The position numbers and the translations under genes are program-made. Below are positions 44,417-56,147 of a stretch of 64,000 nt of DNA, one piece after another; positions within the stretch are counted from its first letter, which is position 1, and the number at the start of each line of letters is the position of its first letter. The stretch lies in assembly GCA_047495785.1 (NCBI GenBank), contig JBLDXI010000033.1:124001-188000 (forward strand), in the 5' to 3' direction. The notes beneath the pieces were generated by a model that saw nothing but the letters and a program-made list of their open reading frames with translations, did no database searches and had not been told where the DNA came from. The stretch comes from Lepidodermella squamata. Lineage: Eukaryota; Gastrotricha.

Positions 44417-47371
44417 CAGATCTCAGAAAGATGATTGTCAAATGCTTGATATGTACACGGGTTGGTGAAGGTGGCAATAGATAGCAATGAGGTACTTTAT
44501 GAACAACTCATTATATCGTAGGGTATAAAATCTAAACAGATTCTAGAATTAATAAAGCCTAACACATAGTATAAAGAATTAAGAATTCATTAGGTGGCAT
44601 AGCGATAATGAGCAACAGCTTTGACTAAATGGAATACGGCATTGCAAGACATGAAGATTCAACATAAATAATTCCCGGTTCCCTCTGCGCTACTAGCCCT
44701 CGGCAGTTGATATATGAAGACTGAAAGTGTAAAGAGTAAAAAATAGGCAGTTTGATGAGTGGTCGCTGCCATTACAAGTGCACAGAACAGATGCATATGG
44801 GCCCACCACACCCTACAAACTTATATTGATCTGCTATATGAATTAATCAGCTTTGAATCAGAAAACCATGGCACCACCGCCCATACGACCGGCACTTGAT
44901 TTCATGTTAAAACCCCATGCCGTAGATAAGAACACTCGTTTTTTTCTGTGTTTCAGCCAAAGAATGATAGCAGCAAGGGATACTATTACTCAATAGAGCA
45001 TTAAAGTAATGGCAGATGTTAGATAGCGCGAAATTATTGACGACGAACAAAAAGGTGTCAGGAGACACACCTGTGGAGGCGTCAAAAAGCGATCCTAGAG
45101 ATAACGCAATTGTAGGACAAACCCACTTGGCAGTGGCTACGCGGTCACGCCACTAAAACAATATTTTACAAAATTTGAGCGCCAAAACTCGAATAGTTTT
45201 GAATGATAATAAATGAAAACAAAAATTTATCAGTTGAAAGTTTAATTTAAATCTATAAATATATTCAAGTATTGATTTAAAAAATACATTTTGTAGCATG
45301 GAGGTCTGACCGAAAAGCGGATTTTTCAGATCAAAGTGATCGTCAACCTCGCGAAGCTTGGGTGGTAAATATAAATTGATACTATTAAGCGCAGTTCTGG
45401 AAGCTAGAATGATCTTCGAATGATCTGAACTTAGCTGAGAATGAGTCACGAAGAATGCATGCAAGCATTATCTTAACAAGCCGAGCCCAGATGCTCAATG
45501 CTTCAAGCGTTATCACTCACTGATAAGCGGTTGCAACAAGAACTGCGCTTCAGGGATGCTTAACTGCTTGCGAAAGTGCTGGGCAAGATTCAATGCTGGC
45601 GTATGTACAAATGATTACACACACGCATAAATAATTTACGAGTTTGCCGACAATAGCTGCAAATGATTGGCTCGCTCGAAAGGTGTGAAGTTCGAGTACA
45701 TTCAGAAAGTAATAACGGATAAAACTTAATGTTAGCGGGCATGCATACAGTCTTAGAGGTCGAGCTTTCGAATTAGCAACGGTTGCAGACGATTGCATGC
45801 CCGATCAAACTCCATCAATCAATCACATGTATCAACCTAACCATGGCCTAACCCTCGAAAATACTTGTTATTTTTGTTTTTACAAACCTGAGTATTAATC
45901 GATGGCCATGGATCTCGAAGTCTGCAGCACTGCTCGATGGATGGCCGAATCGTTAATGCATTTCATTAAAGTCATGCATTAGGGTTCAACATATAAATCA
46001 CAAGGGTTTCCGCCGTAGAAATGGTTCTCTTCAAGTATAACTGAAGCTAATAAAAGACAACTGAAAGTTATTGGCATATGCACTAGCACAATATGTATGA
46101 CCAAGGGATGAAACAAATTACACAGGGTGGGACAAGATGGCAATAAAATGGGTTCTTAGATGCACCTAAGTGGTTCGAAAATTCCAAAAATTCCATGTAC
46201 TGATTTTATATCTGCTGTCGCGATGGGGCCACTTTAAAGACATAGCTTTTGAGTGAATTACGATTTACAAGAACGTCTTGTATATAGCGAAACAAATTTT
46301 CTGCTACGAATCAATCAATATATATTTTCTAGATATCACAATATGACGCTCGCTTGCCTCTTGATATTGCAGAAGCAGCAAAAAATTCACTAGCTACAGA
46401 AGGAGAGAGAAGGAGATGGAGGACAGACAAGAAGGCGGCGCAAAAAAACTACGTCTCAAATATGCAATATGCGCAGCGTACAAAACGCCTCGCATACGAT
46501 TTTAAGTGTATCCTTGCTGTAGTGCGCCAATTATCGAACGATTTTCTATACATCACGCATGAGCGCGAGCGCATTTTCATTATTATTACGCGCGTAAAAT
46601 TCTAATAATAATAGTAAAAAACGATAGCGGAGCCGTATAAAAAATATCACTCTTCATGAGAAAAATGCATTGTCGCAAATCGATAAAACCACGCCACCCA
46701 AATACGCTTGTAATTGAAGCTTTCGGACCATTTTTTTATATTTATCGGAAAAATTGCGTAAAGCATTAATGCGAGGGAGAAAAATAACTTAATTTCACCA
46801 TCACGTGTCGTTTCAAGCCGCAACAGTGCTTACCTTTTCAAATTTCGCATGGAGATTTGCGTCACAATCACTCGCCCGAGAAAAGTTCCGCTTGACCGAG
46901 AGTGAACTTCTAGCCGAAAAATGACTAAAAATTAACGTTAAAAAGCTGATACTAAGCATATCCTTCTGTGAAATTACACTGATTGAGGAAGTTCGTAGTC
47001 AAATTAAGATCGCCACTGTTGAACCGCGCTGCACGTTGAACTGCTAAAGCGTGAAATTTTAGTCGAAAACGCTTCTCCAGAAACTTCGATCAAGGGTGTG
47101 CAATACTTTGATATCGAAAATGAAAAAAATGTGCTTTTACTGATCGGCGCAACAGGAAAAAAGTCGAGAGCAAATATAAGCGCGCGCTATTTTTTGCCGC
47201 TCGTTATATGCGCCGACAAAAAATAATTAAATTTCGGTATAGATTTGCTTTCAACATGTTTTCATCGGCTGATTTTTGGCAGCTCGTTATCAAAGAGAAA
47301 TTTCTCGAAAATATTGCAATAATTCTTTTATTATTTTCATGACGTTTGATTTTTCTCAATTTCTACTATAG
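44417..47371. other. 3-kb intergenic region without a gene
   Basis: Mixed-composition DNA between the GRAMD2-like promoter and the 3' end of the glycosyltransferase-like gene. Open frames (45153-45464, 45550-45798 minus; 46354-46605 plus) are short, mostly non-ATG, and show no domain signal. Confidence 0.4.
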
Positions 47372-48545
47372 TTAATCTTGATAATACGTATAAGGTGACC
47401 GACATATATGAGGGTAACAAGGCTGAGCTAGTTTAACAGTCGGATGATTTTCTGCATTTAAAGGCACCATATTGTGACCAGTTAGCCGCCCCTGCTCCTC
47501 GTAAGTAGATTCCGGCCACGGTTCTTGCGGGTTCGGAAATACGGTTATATTCCATTTTTTCGCTAATAAACTAAAAACCGTTTGATCGTGCCGGTTCGAT
47601 ACGAAATTAGGCGATTCCTCGCGGTGAGAACTCGCGTCGTTGCCAACTATCCGCTCGTCTTGGGCGTAAGTCAGCCATTCTGCGACGAATCGAAGTGACT
47701 TTGCACTTCTTCGCATTATGTTGTAGCCAGCCATGACCTGGGCAGTTTTCCGAAATTCACTTTCATTCGCCTCGAGATTCATGAAGAAAAACGCATCAGC
47801 TTTAGACCATTCATCTTCGACGTATTCTTGATAAAACGTAACGATATCAACACCTAATTGATGCTGAAAAAGTAACGTGATTTAGATTAGGAAAAATATG
47901 AAAAATTCGAGATAAACCTGTAAGCAAATGTAAGGCTTTATTGAGTTGTAAACACGATGATCGCCATCCAAGTTGAATAAATAATCGCCATCTTTCATTG
48001 CCAAGAGTGTGTGGAAAACGATGTAGGGTTTCCACAACCAAAGACCTGAGAAAATTGTCAAAAAATTCCACGCGAGACTGGTAAATTTTAATTATACCTC
48101 CGCCAGTGGATGCGCTGAGAACTTTGTTATTGACCCACCGAAATTCGTCGTCGAGAAAATCAGGCGAAAATGAAAGACATACGTCTAGTTCGCCAGCTTG
48201 TAATGCTGTATGGCAACTTCGCCTTTGCTCCTCCCGCCTTGATTCCGAATCGCCGTAATTTATCACAACAATTTTAGGCCTCTTTCTTTCGTTTTCGAAC
48301 AACGGGCAAGGCGCGGGATTGACTTTTCGTGCTTCTAATTGCTCTTCAGTCGGGTATCTCACGAAAATTCCCTTCGATTCGGCCAGAAATTTAGGGTCGA
48401 AAATCGATTCCCTCTCGTTTTCATCGATAGAGTTAGCGACCATATTTAAAATAAATAGTGTCCAACATGATAAGATCAAAAGGGTCATCAATCCATAAAA
48501 ATTGGACCCTCTCATGATGTCTAAAACGTAACTAGAAAAATTCAT
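47372..48545 (-). CDS. Type II membrane glycosyltransferase-like protein A
   Basis: Three exons, 48545-48098, 48045-47918, 47863-47372, giving 355 residues. An N-terminal signal anchor at about 16-38 (LMTLLILSCWTLFILNMV) suggests Golgi lumen orientation. The second exon carries a DxD-type metal/nucleotide-sugar motif (YLFNLDGD). Near the C-terminus is RHDQTVFSLLAKKW, a pattern I know from uncharacterised metazoan and protist glycosyltransferase-like proteins, followed by an N-P-rich end. I chose the ATG at 48545 because further upstream only a TTG start exists. It begins only 57 bases after the stop of gene B, and an AATAAA lies in that gap. Donor and acceptor sugars unknown. Confidence 0.68.
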
Positions 48546-48602
48546 TTTTTTAAATAATTTTTTTTTTAATTTCAAGTCGATCTATTTAAACTGAATTTAT
48601 TG

Positions 48603-50359
48603 CTAATTAGGATTTAAATTCGAAGAAACGCTAAGAACGTGGCAAAATACGCAGTCTTTAGTCGCATCGTTTTTAAGAAACCGCCCAGTGTTCGTACTGA
48701 CGACTTTGATTGCCGATTTATTCGCGATTATTTCCGCGAGTTCGCTTGGCGGTGTTAGTTTCTCGCTGAATACTGAGCTAAGTTTGATTGGATGCATATA
48801 GGGCAGGGTCATGTCGTAGACGTGACCGATTGGCTTCACCCTGATGTCGCCGTTAGACCAGTCCTGGCCGGTCAGGGTCAGTAGTTGGACGTCATCTTTG
48901 TGGAGAAGTGCTGAAACTGAGGTTCCAACTGCGAATTCGAGCCATACTCGATGCCTGGTTAGTATTAAACATATTTTTGTAATAAAATTGAGTCATTTGT
49001 GATTTTTAGTGTAACATTGAACTTGCTTGATTTTTATAGTTTTCGAATTCAGTAGAATAAATAAATGAATAAATATTTCGACAAAATTCTGAATTTTCAG
49101 ATTGAAATTTTAAAATAATTATTCAAATTTATTCATAACTTCCTGATCGTTGAGAAATCTGAAAAATTAGGAAGAAACTTCAAATCAAGAGCCACACATA
49201 TTTAATTGATGAATAACCGAAGATTAAAATCTGGAAACAAATTAAAAGAATTCCTTACTTTGCTATGAGTTGGAACATTTCAGCGAACTGCCGCCATTTC
49301 GATTTTGTGATGTAGAAAAAATCCCCGCCGCTAAACATGACCCGCCGAGGACCGAATGTGGCTTCGAGCGCGTTTTTATGGGCCAACTGCCAAAATTCCG
49401 AACCCGATTTGCCCAGTTCATCGAACTCATCGAAAAATGATACCAACTCTGTCCTATACTCGGTCGTATAAAACCACCTGGATTCATTCGTACAATCGAC
49501 CTCATTGTCCGAATTGAGTCCTAAGCATTCACCTCCCTAGGAAAAATTCAGGAATCAGTCTATTTGAGGATAGGAATTAATTTATACCGTATCAACTTGG
49601 TGGATTACAATGCCACGGGTTACATCTCTAGGCCGCAATCCTGGGTACTGAATCATCATAAACCAATTTTTATCCAGACTCCTGTCGTCATTTGGACCGC
49701 CCCAATTCCAGTAATTGAGCATAACGTCGTCACCCGCGACCAAAATCCCGTCGAAATCATCAGGACGTATCAAATAGAGGGCCTCGTTGAAGCAAAGGTA
49801 GGCCGATTCGCCATTGTCCCATTGCGGCTTGGGATAGGTTAGAAATTTGACATGTTCCGGCAGGGCAAGTTCAGGCATTATTTCTCGAACACTTTGCCAC
49901 AATGGCCAGAAGTTTGATTTTTCGCCAGCTTCAGGGCCGCAAAACATAATTTCTCCGAATATCCTGAACAACAGTTGAAAGATGGGATACAGGAAATATT
50001 CAACCTTACCTTCTATATAGGGCGTAATTTTTAATTGCCGAGACATAGAGCGGATCGTTGAAGTAAATGACGAGCAAAACCCGGTTTAAATTTAAATAGG
50101 TTTTAGTAAAATTGCCGCGATTAGGGTCGAACCATTTTCCATTTTCGAGGTTTTCTTGGACGATTGAGCGGCATTCATCGCATTCTTGCAGTAATTTTCG
50201 ACATTCTTCGTCAAAATAATTCGATTGAAATTCGTCTCCGCTGATTTGCTGTTGAAATTCGATTTCCGGTGCTGTGTAAAATATATCGAGAACAAATAAC
50301 AGGTAAAACGCGACAAAGCTTGTTACAACAAGCATGAAACGCCTAGTTCGCCGAATCAT
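48603..50359 (-). CDS. Type II membrane glycosyltransferase-like protein B, DUF288/STELLO-like
   Basis: Four exons, 50359-50010, 49963-49588, 49536-49259, 48954-48603, giving 451 residues. A signal anchor spans about residues 8-28 (FMLVVTSFVAFYLLFVLDIF). The luminal part contains VLLVIYFNDP followed by the spliced YRRIFGEIMFCGPE, then FDGILVAGDDVMLNYWNW. This order recalls DUF288/STELLO-type putative glycosyltransferases, in which the acidic DD is part of the active-site-like motif. A second conserved-looking block is in the last exon (YMHPIKLS) and may match the same family. The start codon lies only 14 bases after the stop of the truncated GPCR gene, so its promoter must be inside that gene, or the two are co-transcribed. 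The family call is from memory and moderate. Confidence 0.62.
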
Positions 50360-50373
50360 TCAAAATGTTGATT

Positions 50374-52443
50374 TTAAAAAGGTGGAACTACGACACATTG
50401 ACAATAATTTGTAAGCATTTTTTTATTTTTTACTCGCGAGATCTTGCGAACGTGTGCCTTTTCGAAGACAGGCTTTGACGTTGTCATGGAGTGTTCAGGC
50501 GTATAAAGGATAAAATACACAACCAAAATGACTAGTTTTCCAAAGAAGTAACCGATCGCTATCGCAAGATACTTCTTAACGTGTACTTTGCTTTCGTCGT
50601 CGAAGGAAAGGAAAATTGTTTCATTTGCCACTGTTTTAGTATGCTTCTTCTTTCTTTTGCTATGCTTTTCCTTAAATACTTCGTGGATGTCTGCTGCAAC
50701 CTTTAACCGGGAGACAACAGCTCTGGTTGACACTTTCTTGATTCCCGAAAGGAACCAAGCAGCGTGCAGGAAAACGAAAGCATTCGGTAAGGACATGCTA
50801 GCGTTGAATATCAAACCACGAATCATGCACTCGAGATATGGGAACCAGGTAGCTCCAATTACGATCAGCATCGCCACTGAATTCATCACGAGACAAAACA
50901 ATAAGAGTATGACTGGGTTAGCTTTTCTGAAAACCACGGAGCGGCCTTTCCGATTAACCGCAATGATGCCAGCGTAGCACTGAGCAATAGAGATAATGGC
51001 CGTAACGATTGGGAATACTCCTTCTCGGTCACAGGATGCAGTAATGTCCAGTGTATCAGACAAATCTTTTGGTAAGGTGTTACCAGGCCAATAAGGCTTC
51101 TTCACAACCGTGAAGTCGTAGCTACTCAGATTGAAAGTTGGGTTATTTTTCTTGACAAGTTTCGCAAGAAGATCGGCCTTCCCTTTCCGCATTTGAGCAA
51201 TCCAAAGATCGTCCCCTGATATTTCTCCGAGTCTGCTAAAGGCTAGCCTACCCAGTCTTAATCCATTTATGTCTGTGTTTTCGGATACAGCTCTCACAAC
51301 GTCTGCGACAAGTGCAGGGTCCCTTTCAAAACTAGCTAGACTTTTGTTGTAATTCGATCGCAGAATCCTGTCTGCTTTATCAGCGTTCATAATTGCGGTC
51401 AAAATCGCGTCGTGACATAGGTACCTTGTTGAAAAATCCGTGCTATTAGTGAGAGGTGCCATGTAGGCGTCGAATTCTGCGAGGGTATAGTCAAGACTTG
51501 TTCGACTAATAGAAGGGTTCGCCGGAATCGGAAGAGACCCAGCATAAAAGTAAATCTCCAGCTGTTCCACCAACATACCTATAGTGCATCCGTCAGGTAG
51601 CGAAGTATCTTGCTCATCGATTTCGAACGCGCACCATAACAAATTAATGAAAGCATAATAGGGCGCACGCATTCCGACAACGTGAGACAGGCATAAGAAT
51701 TTTATACAAGTCGCGCCGGATGCCAATGACAAGACGATAATTCTTGCATCACTGATGTTCAACTCGTTCGCAATTTCTAAATCGATGTCATAGACGCTGT
51801 CGTAGCGAATAACAGATATGTTATAATCAGAGGCGATTCCATTCATTCTTTCCGCTACTAGGTATTCGTTGGAGTTGTTGGCGTTAGTCAAAATTGCTAT
51901 TTCTCTCCAATATCCGATGAATTTAAGAAAAGCTAACCCAGCCATGACGTTTGCCTCTGTAGCGGTTGATACAGTGAATACTGATGAGTATAGGTTTGAT
52001 CTTCTAAAAAGGGGCGGACCGCTGCAGCGAGGTGAGTATTCAGTGAGCTGAAGATGTTTTAAAGTCAAAGCTACAACGTTACAAGAAGATGTTGGTCCAA
52101 AAACAATAGGAGCCATGATACTAGTTGGCGACTCTGCCTGCTTTCGATAAAAATTAATTGTCGCCGCATTAGCTTTGTTTGCACCTTGACCTTCATCTTT
52201 CACTTGGAGCTGAAAAATATAATCAGCTAGGATGTCTTTCCGGGGATTCACCGAGTCAATGACGAATTGAACAGCGGCTTCACAGGCTGATGAATTAGCA
52301 GAAGCAGTTGCATTACCTCTCGGTAATAATGCCAGCATTGTGAGATAAACGGTAGAGCTGTCATTCTGAGCGAGAGTTAGACAGCCACTTCCGAAGGCCA
52401 TTATTGCCAGAAGAATTAGGATAATTCGAAATTCGCAATTCAT
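50374..52443 (-). CDS. Class C GPCR-like receptor, copy 3, truncated after TM4
   Basis: A single-exon gene of 689 residues from the ATG at 52443 (the open frame extends upstream only with a TTG). It has a signal peptide, then an extracellular periplasmic-binding-protein-like ligand domain closely matching copies 1 and 2 (MAPIVFGPTSSCNVVALTLKH, YSPRCSGP, EIAILTNANNSNEYLVA, CHDAILTAIMNADKADRIL). The region corresponding to TM1-TM4 follows. After SKPVFEKA the sequence stops resembling its paralogues: about 26 unrelated residues end at 50374, and an AATAAA is embedded in that tail (50422-50427). TM5, TM6 and TM7 are missing, so the gene is likely a partial receptor or decaying pseudogene. Expression as a decoy or dominant-negative is possible. 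Confidence 0.75.
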   Translation of the reverse strand: MNCEFRIILILLAIMAFGSGCLTLAQNDSSTVYLTMLALLPRGNATASANSSACEAAVQFVIDSVNPRKDILADYIFQLQVKDEGQGANKANAATINFYRKQAESPTSIMAPIVFGPTSSCNVVALTLKHLQLTEYSPRCSGPPLFRRSNLYSSVFTVSTATEANVMAGLAFLKFIGYWREIAILTNANNSNEYLVAERMNGIASDYNISVIRYDSVYDIDLEIANELNISDARIIVLSLASGATCIKFLCLSHVVGMRAPYYAFINLLWCAFEIDEQDTSLPDGCTIGMLVEQLEIYFYAGSLPIPANPSISRTSLDYTLAEFDAYMAPLTNSTDFSTRYLCHDAILTAIMNADKADRILRSNYNKSLASFERDPALVADVVRAVSENTDINGLRLGRLAFSRLGEISGDDLWIAQMRKGKADLLAKLVKKNNPTFNLSSYDFTVVKKPYWPGNTLPKDLSDTLDITASCDREGVFPIVTAIISIAQCYAGIIAVNRKGRSVVFRKANPVILLLFCLVMNSVAMLIVIGATWFPYLECMIRGLIFNASMSLPNAFVFLHAAWFLSGIKKVSTRAVVSRLKVAADIHEVFKEKHSKRKKKHTKTVANETIFLSFDDESKVHVKKYLAIAIGYFFGKLVILVVYFILYTPEHSMTTSKPVFEKAHVRKISRVKNKKMLTNYCQCVVVPPF

Positions 52444-53188
52444 TTCAAAGCGAAGTGCAGAACATCTGATATGTTTAAAGTTTATGACTGGTCCACTTCG
52501 CAATGTCAACAATAAATGAATTCAATATTTTGAAGCATGGGCGTCATTTTCTAAGCAAGTTATTGGATTTCAGCAAGACGGAAGCTTTTATCCTATCCAT
52601 ATATATCACCATCTATATGTCCAGTATTGTCGTCATTTTAAGGGAAACAGTAATGCATTAGTCACGAAATGGACTGTGTGGGCGATGAATGGCCATTAGG
52701 TATGTTTCCGATTTTTCCGATAAAGCTCGTGACCTGAGTGCGTCTTGACGATGGCGAAACCCACGTACTTGGCAATACTTTTCAATATTTTTATTTGTAA
52801 CGAAAGAATTGTCTTTGAAGATAGGAAAGTTTCTAATGGGCAGCAAATCTCATAACTGGAAGCAGAGCGGATGTTTCCAACTACCGACCCATCTCCACTG
52901 GTCTTCCAGTGAAAAGCGCACCTGCCATGTTTCAAGTTCTGGACATCAGCCTAGCACGGCTCTAGAGAAAAGCACTACACAGATACATGCGTCGCCGAAT
53001 TTACCGAAGATTGGCAAAGCTTTTATCTCAGGCTTTGGCACATCGTTGAGGTGCCCGGCCCACAGGGTCATCTGCTCCCGCTTGTCAGCAGCCTACCACC
53101 TTTGTTATTGAAGGGCGCCGAGCGACTCGATTTTGTCACCTGCTAAAAGCTTGATCTATGTTCAGATTGATCTTTAAATATTAGCTTG
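52444..53188. other. Spacer between GPCR copies 2 and 3
   Basis: About 750 bp; promoter of copy 3 and 3' flank of copy 2. Antiparallel frames at 52658-53111 overlap each other and lack recognisable features. Confidence 0.35.
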
Positions 53189-53194
53189 TTTATT
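53189..53194 (-). terminator. AATAAA signal of GPCR copy 2
   Basis: Minus-strand AATAAA 73 bases downstream of the stop at 53268. Confidence 0.5.
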
Positions 53195-53267
53195 AGTAAG
53201 AGGACTGCCTAATAGCATATTACAAACCACGCCAATTGAAATGAACTGAAAACTGGCTGCTAGTTGA

Positions 53268-55637
53268 TCACACTGGTACAACATCGCTGTTTCGCAAGAT
53301 GGGCACAAAGTAAACAGCGAATGTCGAGGATGAAAGCAGCATCAATCCGGCAGATGTTGACAGCAGTTTGCCACATGACTTGGTTTCATCAGACAGAACC
53401 ATGAATATAAAGGTAAAAGCCAGCAGCAGAGCGAACTGATTAACAGAAGCGAGAGTACCCGAAACAAACTCATGATGTACGGCTTTAGGATGTTGTACGT
53501 TCTTCAATTGTTGGCACAAGAACAAGCAACAAATCATAAGCGTGACATCTATTGCAAACAGGGCGATCTGGAATTCGCCAATGTGGAGCATAGTACAAAT
53601 ATTCTTGCTGTAATCGACATAAGCATCTACAGCCGCTTCAAAATACGGGTTTGAAATTGATGTAACATGCTGAACGGGAAACAAGGTAACACCGATCAGG
53701 ATCAATGCAAGTTTAATCGCAATATAGCTGACAGCAACTAGGATAGACATTTTCGACAGCTTGACAGCTCCAATGGAAGGTACAGCTAGCCGGGCTATCT
53801 TCCTCACGTCAGGGCTAGGCTCCCTGTAGTGATGATTTCTCTGCCGGATTCTCAGCCCTCGATTCTGGCGCGGCGAATCAGCAACACCGAATGCGCGTTG
53901 GGCGAATGGACTTCCAGTAATAGCGATAATAACTGGGGTAATTCTTATTCCAGAAATTAAGCTGGCAACATGAATGTACACAAAAGCGTGCAGAAACGAA
54001 TTGGCTAAGATGAATAGCATATTCTGAATCATGCATCCAATATCAGGAAAGAAATTAGCTCCCAGAGGTATCATCAAAGCCACCACATTTAGGGATAAGC
54101 ACATTGCCATCAAATAGACCATGCTCTTGCTGTTAAATACAATATATGGAGCTTTCCTTCGAAGGGCGGTGTAAGTGACGTAAAGCTGTGGAATTGAGAT
54201 TAGAATTGCTGGGATTGATGTCAGTCCCAATGAATCACACACCTCTGAAAAGTGAAGAGTTTCGGACAAATCCTTCGGTGGTTTCCCTGAGGGCCAATCC
54301 GGCTCTTTTAAAGCTATGAATTCGTAGCTGTTCAGCTTGAAACTATCATTTCTTCTGCGCACCAATTTTGCGAGGAAATTCGGAGTACCACCTCTCATTT
54401 GAACAATCCATTGGTCATCGTACAGAATCTCTCCTAGTTTTCGAAATGCGAGCTTTCCAAGCCTCAGCCCGTTCACTTCCGTGTTGCTGGAGACATACCT
54501 AACCACTTCGGCTACCAAAGTAGGATCTGTCTCAAAGCTAGCCAAGCTTCCATTATATTTGGCTTTCAAAATACGATCTGCTTTGTCTGCGTTCATTATT
54601 GCTGTTAATATCGCATCGTGGCAAACAAATCGAGTGAAAAAATCCGACGTCATCGCATAAGGCTTCATGTAAGCTTCGAAATCTGCCATGGTATAGCCTA
54701 GGCTCGTTACGTGAGTAGCGGATGAGTTGTATGCAATCGGAACTGAACCAGTAAAGAAGTAAATATTTAGCTGCTCCATTAACATGTTTTTCGTGCATCC
54801 GTCGGGAAGCACCAAGTCCGGTCGAGAAATCTCTATGGGGCACCATAACAGGTTGATGAATGCGAAATATGGAGATTTCACGCCGACGAAGTAGGAAAGG
54901 CAGAGCACCTGAATACAGTTCGCGCTAGAAGCCAAGGACATGACTATAATTCTTGCATTACTGGCATTGAGAGCCGCAATAGTATCCAAATTGATGTCGT
55001 AGGTGCTATCATAATGTATGACTGATACTTCATTTTTGCTGGCAACTTCGTTCATGCTTTGAGCGACGAGGTATTCGTTCGAATTATTCGCATTCGTTAA
55101 AATGGCTATTTCGCGCCAACGACCGATTTTTTTGATGAAAGCAAGTGCTGCCATAACATTGAACTCAGCTGCTGTTTGAACGGTGAAGAAAGAGTTATAA
55201 AGATCCGGCTTCCTTGCGATTGCCGGACCACTGCAACGGGGTGAATACTGCGTTAGTTCAAGGTGTTTCAACGTGAGAGCAACGTTGAAACACGCCGTTG
55301 TAGGCCCGAAAACTATCGGCGCCATTGCACTATCCACCAGCTCTTTCTGCCGTCTGTAAAAATTCATCGCTCCATAGTTTGCGAGTACAGCAGAAGGGCC
55401 TTCATTTTCGATTTGGAGCCGGAAAATAAAGTCGGGAAGAATGTCATGCCTTGGATTAACGATATCAATAACGTATCTCACGGCAGCCTCGCACGCTAAA
55501 GATCCGTTATACGAACTATTGTCACTTGGAGGTAAAAACGCAAGCATCGTAAGGTATACAGGGTTAGCCGTTGACCCGATTTCCTTTAACAAAAGAAAGA
55601 CTAGAACCATGCAAATACAACTTTCGCAGAAATTCAT
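53268..55637 (-). CDS. Class C GPCR-like receptor, copy 2
   Basis: Single exon, 789 residues. A signal peptide (about 1-24) precedes a bilobed ANF-receptor/periplasmic-binding-like domain of roughly 400 residues with several N-glycosylation sites. Then come seven membrane helices: near SIPAILISIPQLYV, VYLMAMCLSLNVVALM, LFILANSFLHAFVYIH, ILVAVSYIAIKLALIL, LFAIDVTLMICCLFLC, NQFALLLAFTFIFM and SAGLMLLSSSTFAVYF. There is no cysteine-rich linker between ligand domain and TM1, as in GABA-B receptors rather than glutamate or calcium-sensing types. The loop between TM3 and TM4 is long and Arg-rich. The ligand is unknown. It is colinear with copy 1 (56148-58484) and copy 3. Confidence 0.8.
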   Translation of the reverse strand: MNFCESCICMVLVFLLLKEIGSTANPVYLTMLAFLPPSDNSSYNGSLACEAAVRYVIDIVNPRHDILPDFIFRLQIENEGPSAVLANYGAMNFYRRQKELVDSAMAPIVFGPTTACFNVALTLKHLELTQYSPRCSGPAIARKPDLYNSFFTVQTAAEFNVMAALAFIKKIGRWREIAILTNANNSNEYLVAQSMNEVASKNEVSVIHYDSTYDINLDTIAALNASNARIIVMSLASSANCIQVLCLSYFVGVKSPYFAFINLLWCPIEISRPDLVLPDGCTKNMLMEQLNIYFFTGSVPIAYNSSATHVTSLGYTMADFEAYMKPYAMTSDFFTRFVCHDAILTAIMNADKADRILKAKYNGSLASFETDPTLVAEVVRYVSSNTEVNGLRLGKLAFRKLGEILYDDQWIVQMRGGTPNFLAKLVRRRNDSFKLNSYEFIALKEPDWPSGKPPKDLSETLHFSEVCDSLGLTSIPAILISIPQLYVTYTALRRKAPYIVFNSKSMVYLMAMCLSLNVVALMIPLGANFFPDIGCMIQNMLFILANSFLHAFVYIHVASLISGIRITPVIIAITGSPFAQRAFGVADSPRQNRGLRIRQRNHHYREPSPDVRKIARLAVPSIGAVKLSKMSILVAVSYIAIKLALILIGVTLFPVQHVTSISNPYFEAAVDAYVDYSKNICTMLHIGEFQIALFAIDVTLMICCLFLCQQLKNVQHPKAVHHEFVSGTLASVNQFALLLAFTFIFMVLSDETKSCGKLLSTSAGLMLLSSSTFAVYFVPILRNSDVVPV

Positions 55638-56080
55638 TTTCAGAAAATGATGCTACTGGTGAAAATGATGCTAAACAACACTGCAGATCTCAACTTTGAA
55701 ACATGAAACGACGTAGGGCGCCAAAGTGGCGAAGAATGCTCACCACACGCTTCCCGTCGCCACGCTCACTCATCATGTGTGCTGACTTTCGAAAATATCA
55801 GCAAGTAAAATAACACTGCCCGACTCGTCCGTTCAAGTTCAATATAATCCAGTATTCAGTTGTATCACATGAGAGCCACGATGATTTCAACTAGTGAGCA
55901 GCTCGCTATCCCTCGGTTCATGATTACAGCACGAAATCCTTAGCTTCGCAATAAACAGATAACAGCTTGAGTAACTTCAGTTAGCAAATCTAATTAATTA
56001 AAAAAAACTCAACATTTACGCGAGTTTGAAGAGGGAAATTTTTTTGGTAGATTTTCCAAAACAATAGGTTGCTTCTGCAG
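55638..56080. other. Spacer between GPCR copies 1 and 2
   Basis: About 440 bp holding the copy 2 promoter; no gene seen. Confidence 0.4.
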
Positions 56081-56086
56081 TTTATT
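56081..56086 (-). terminator. AATAAA signal of GPCR copy 1
   Basis: Minus-strand AATAAA 61 bases downstream of the stop at 56148. Confidence 0.5.
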
Positions 56087-56147
56087 AGATTGGCTATAGA
56101 ATTATAATCGGACCATACAGCAGCATCGTTGTCTCTTGTCTCATGGC

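Noticed and set aside
45153-45464. 103-codon minus-strand frame
   Set aside because: It starts with TTG and shows no recognisable protein features.
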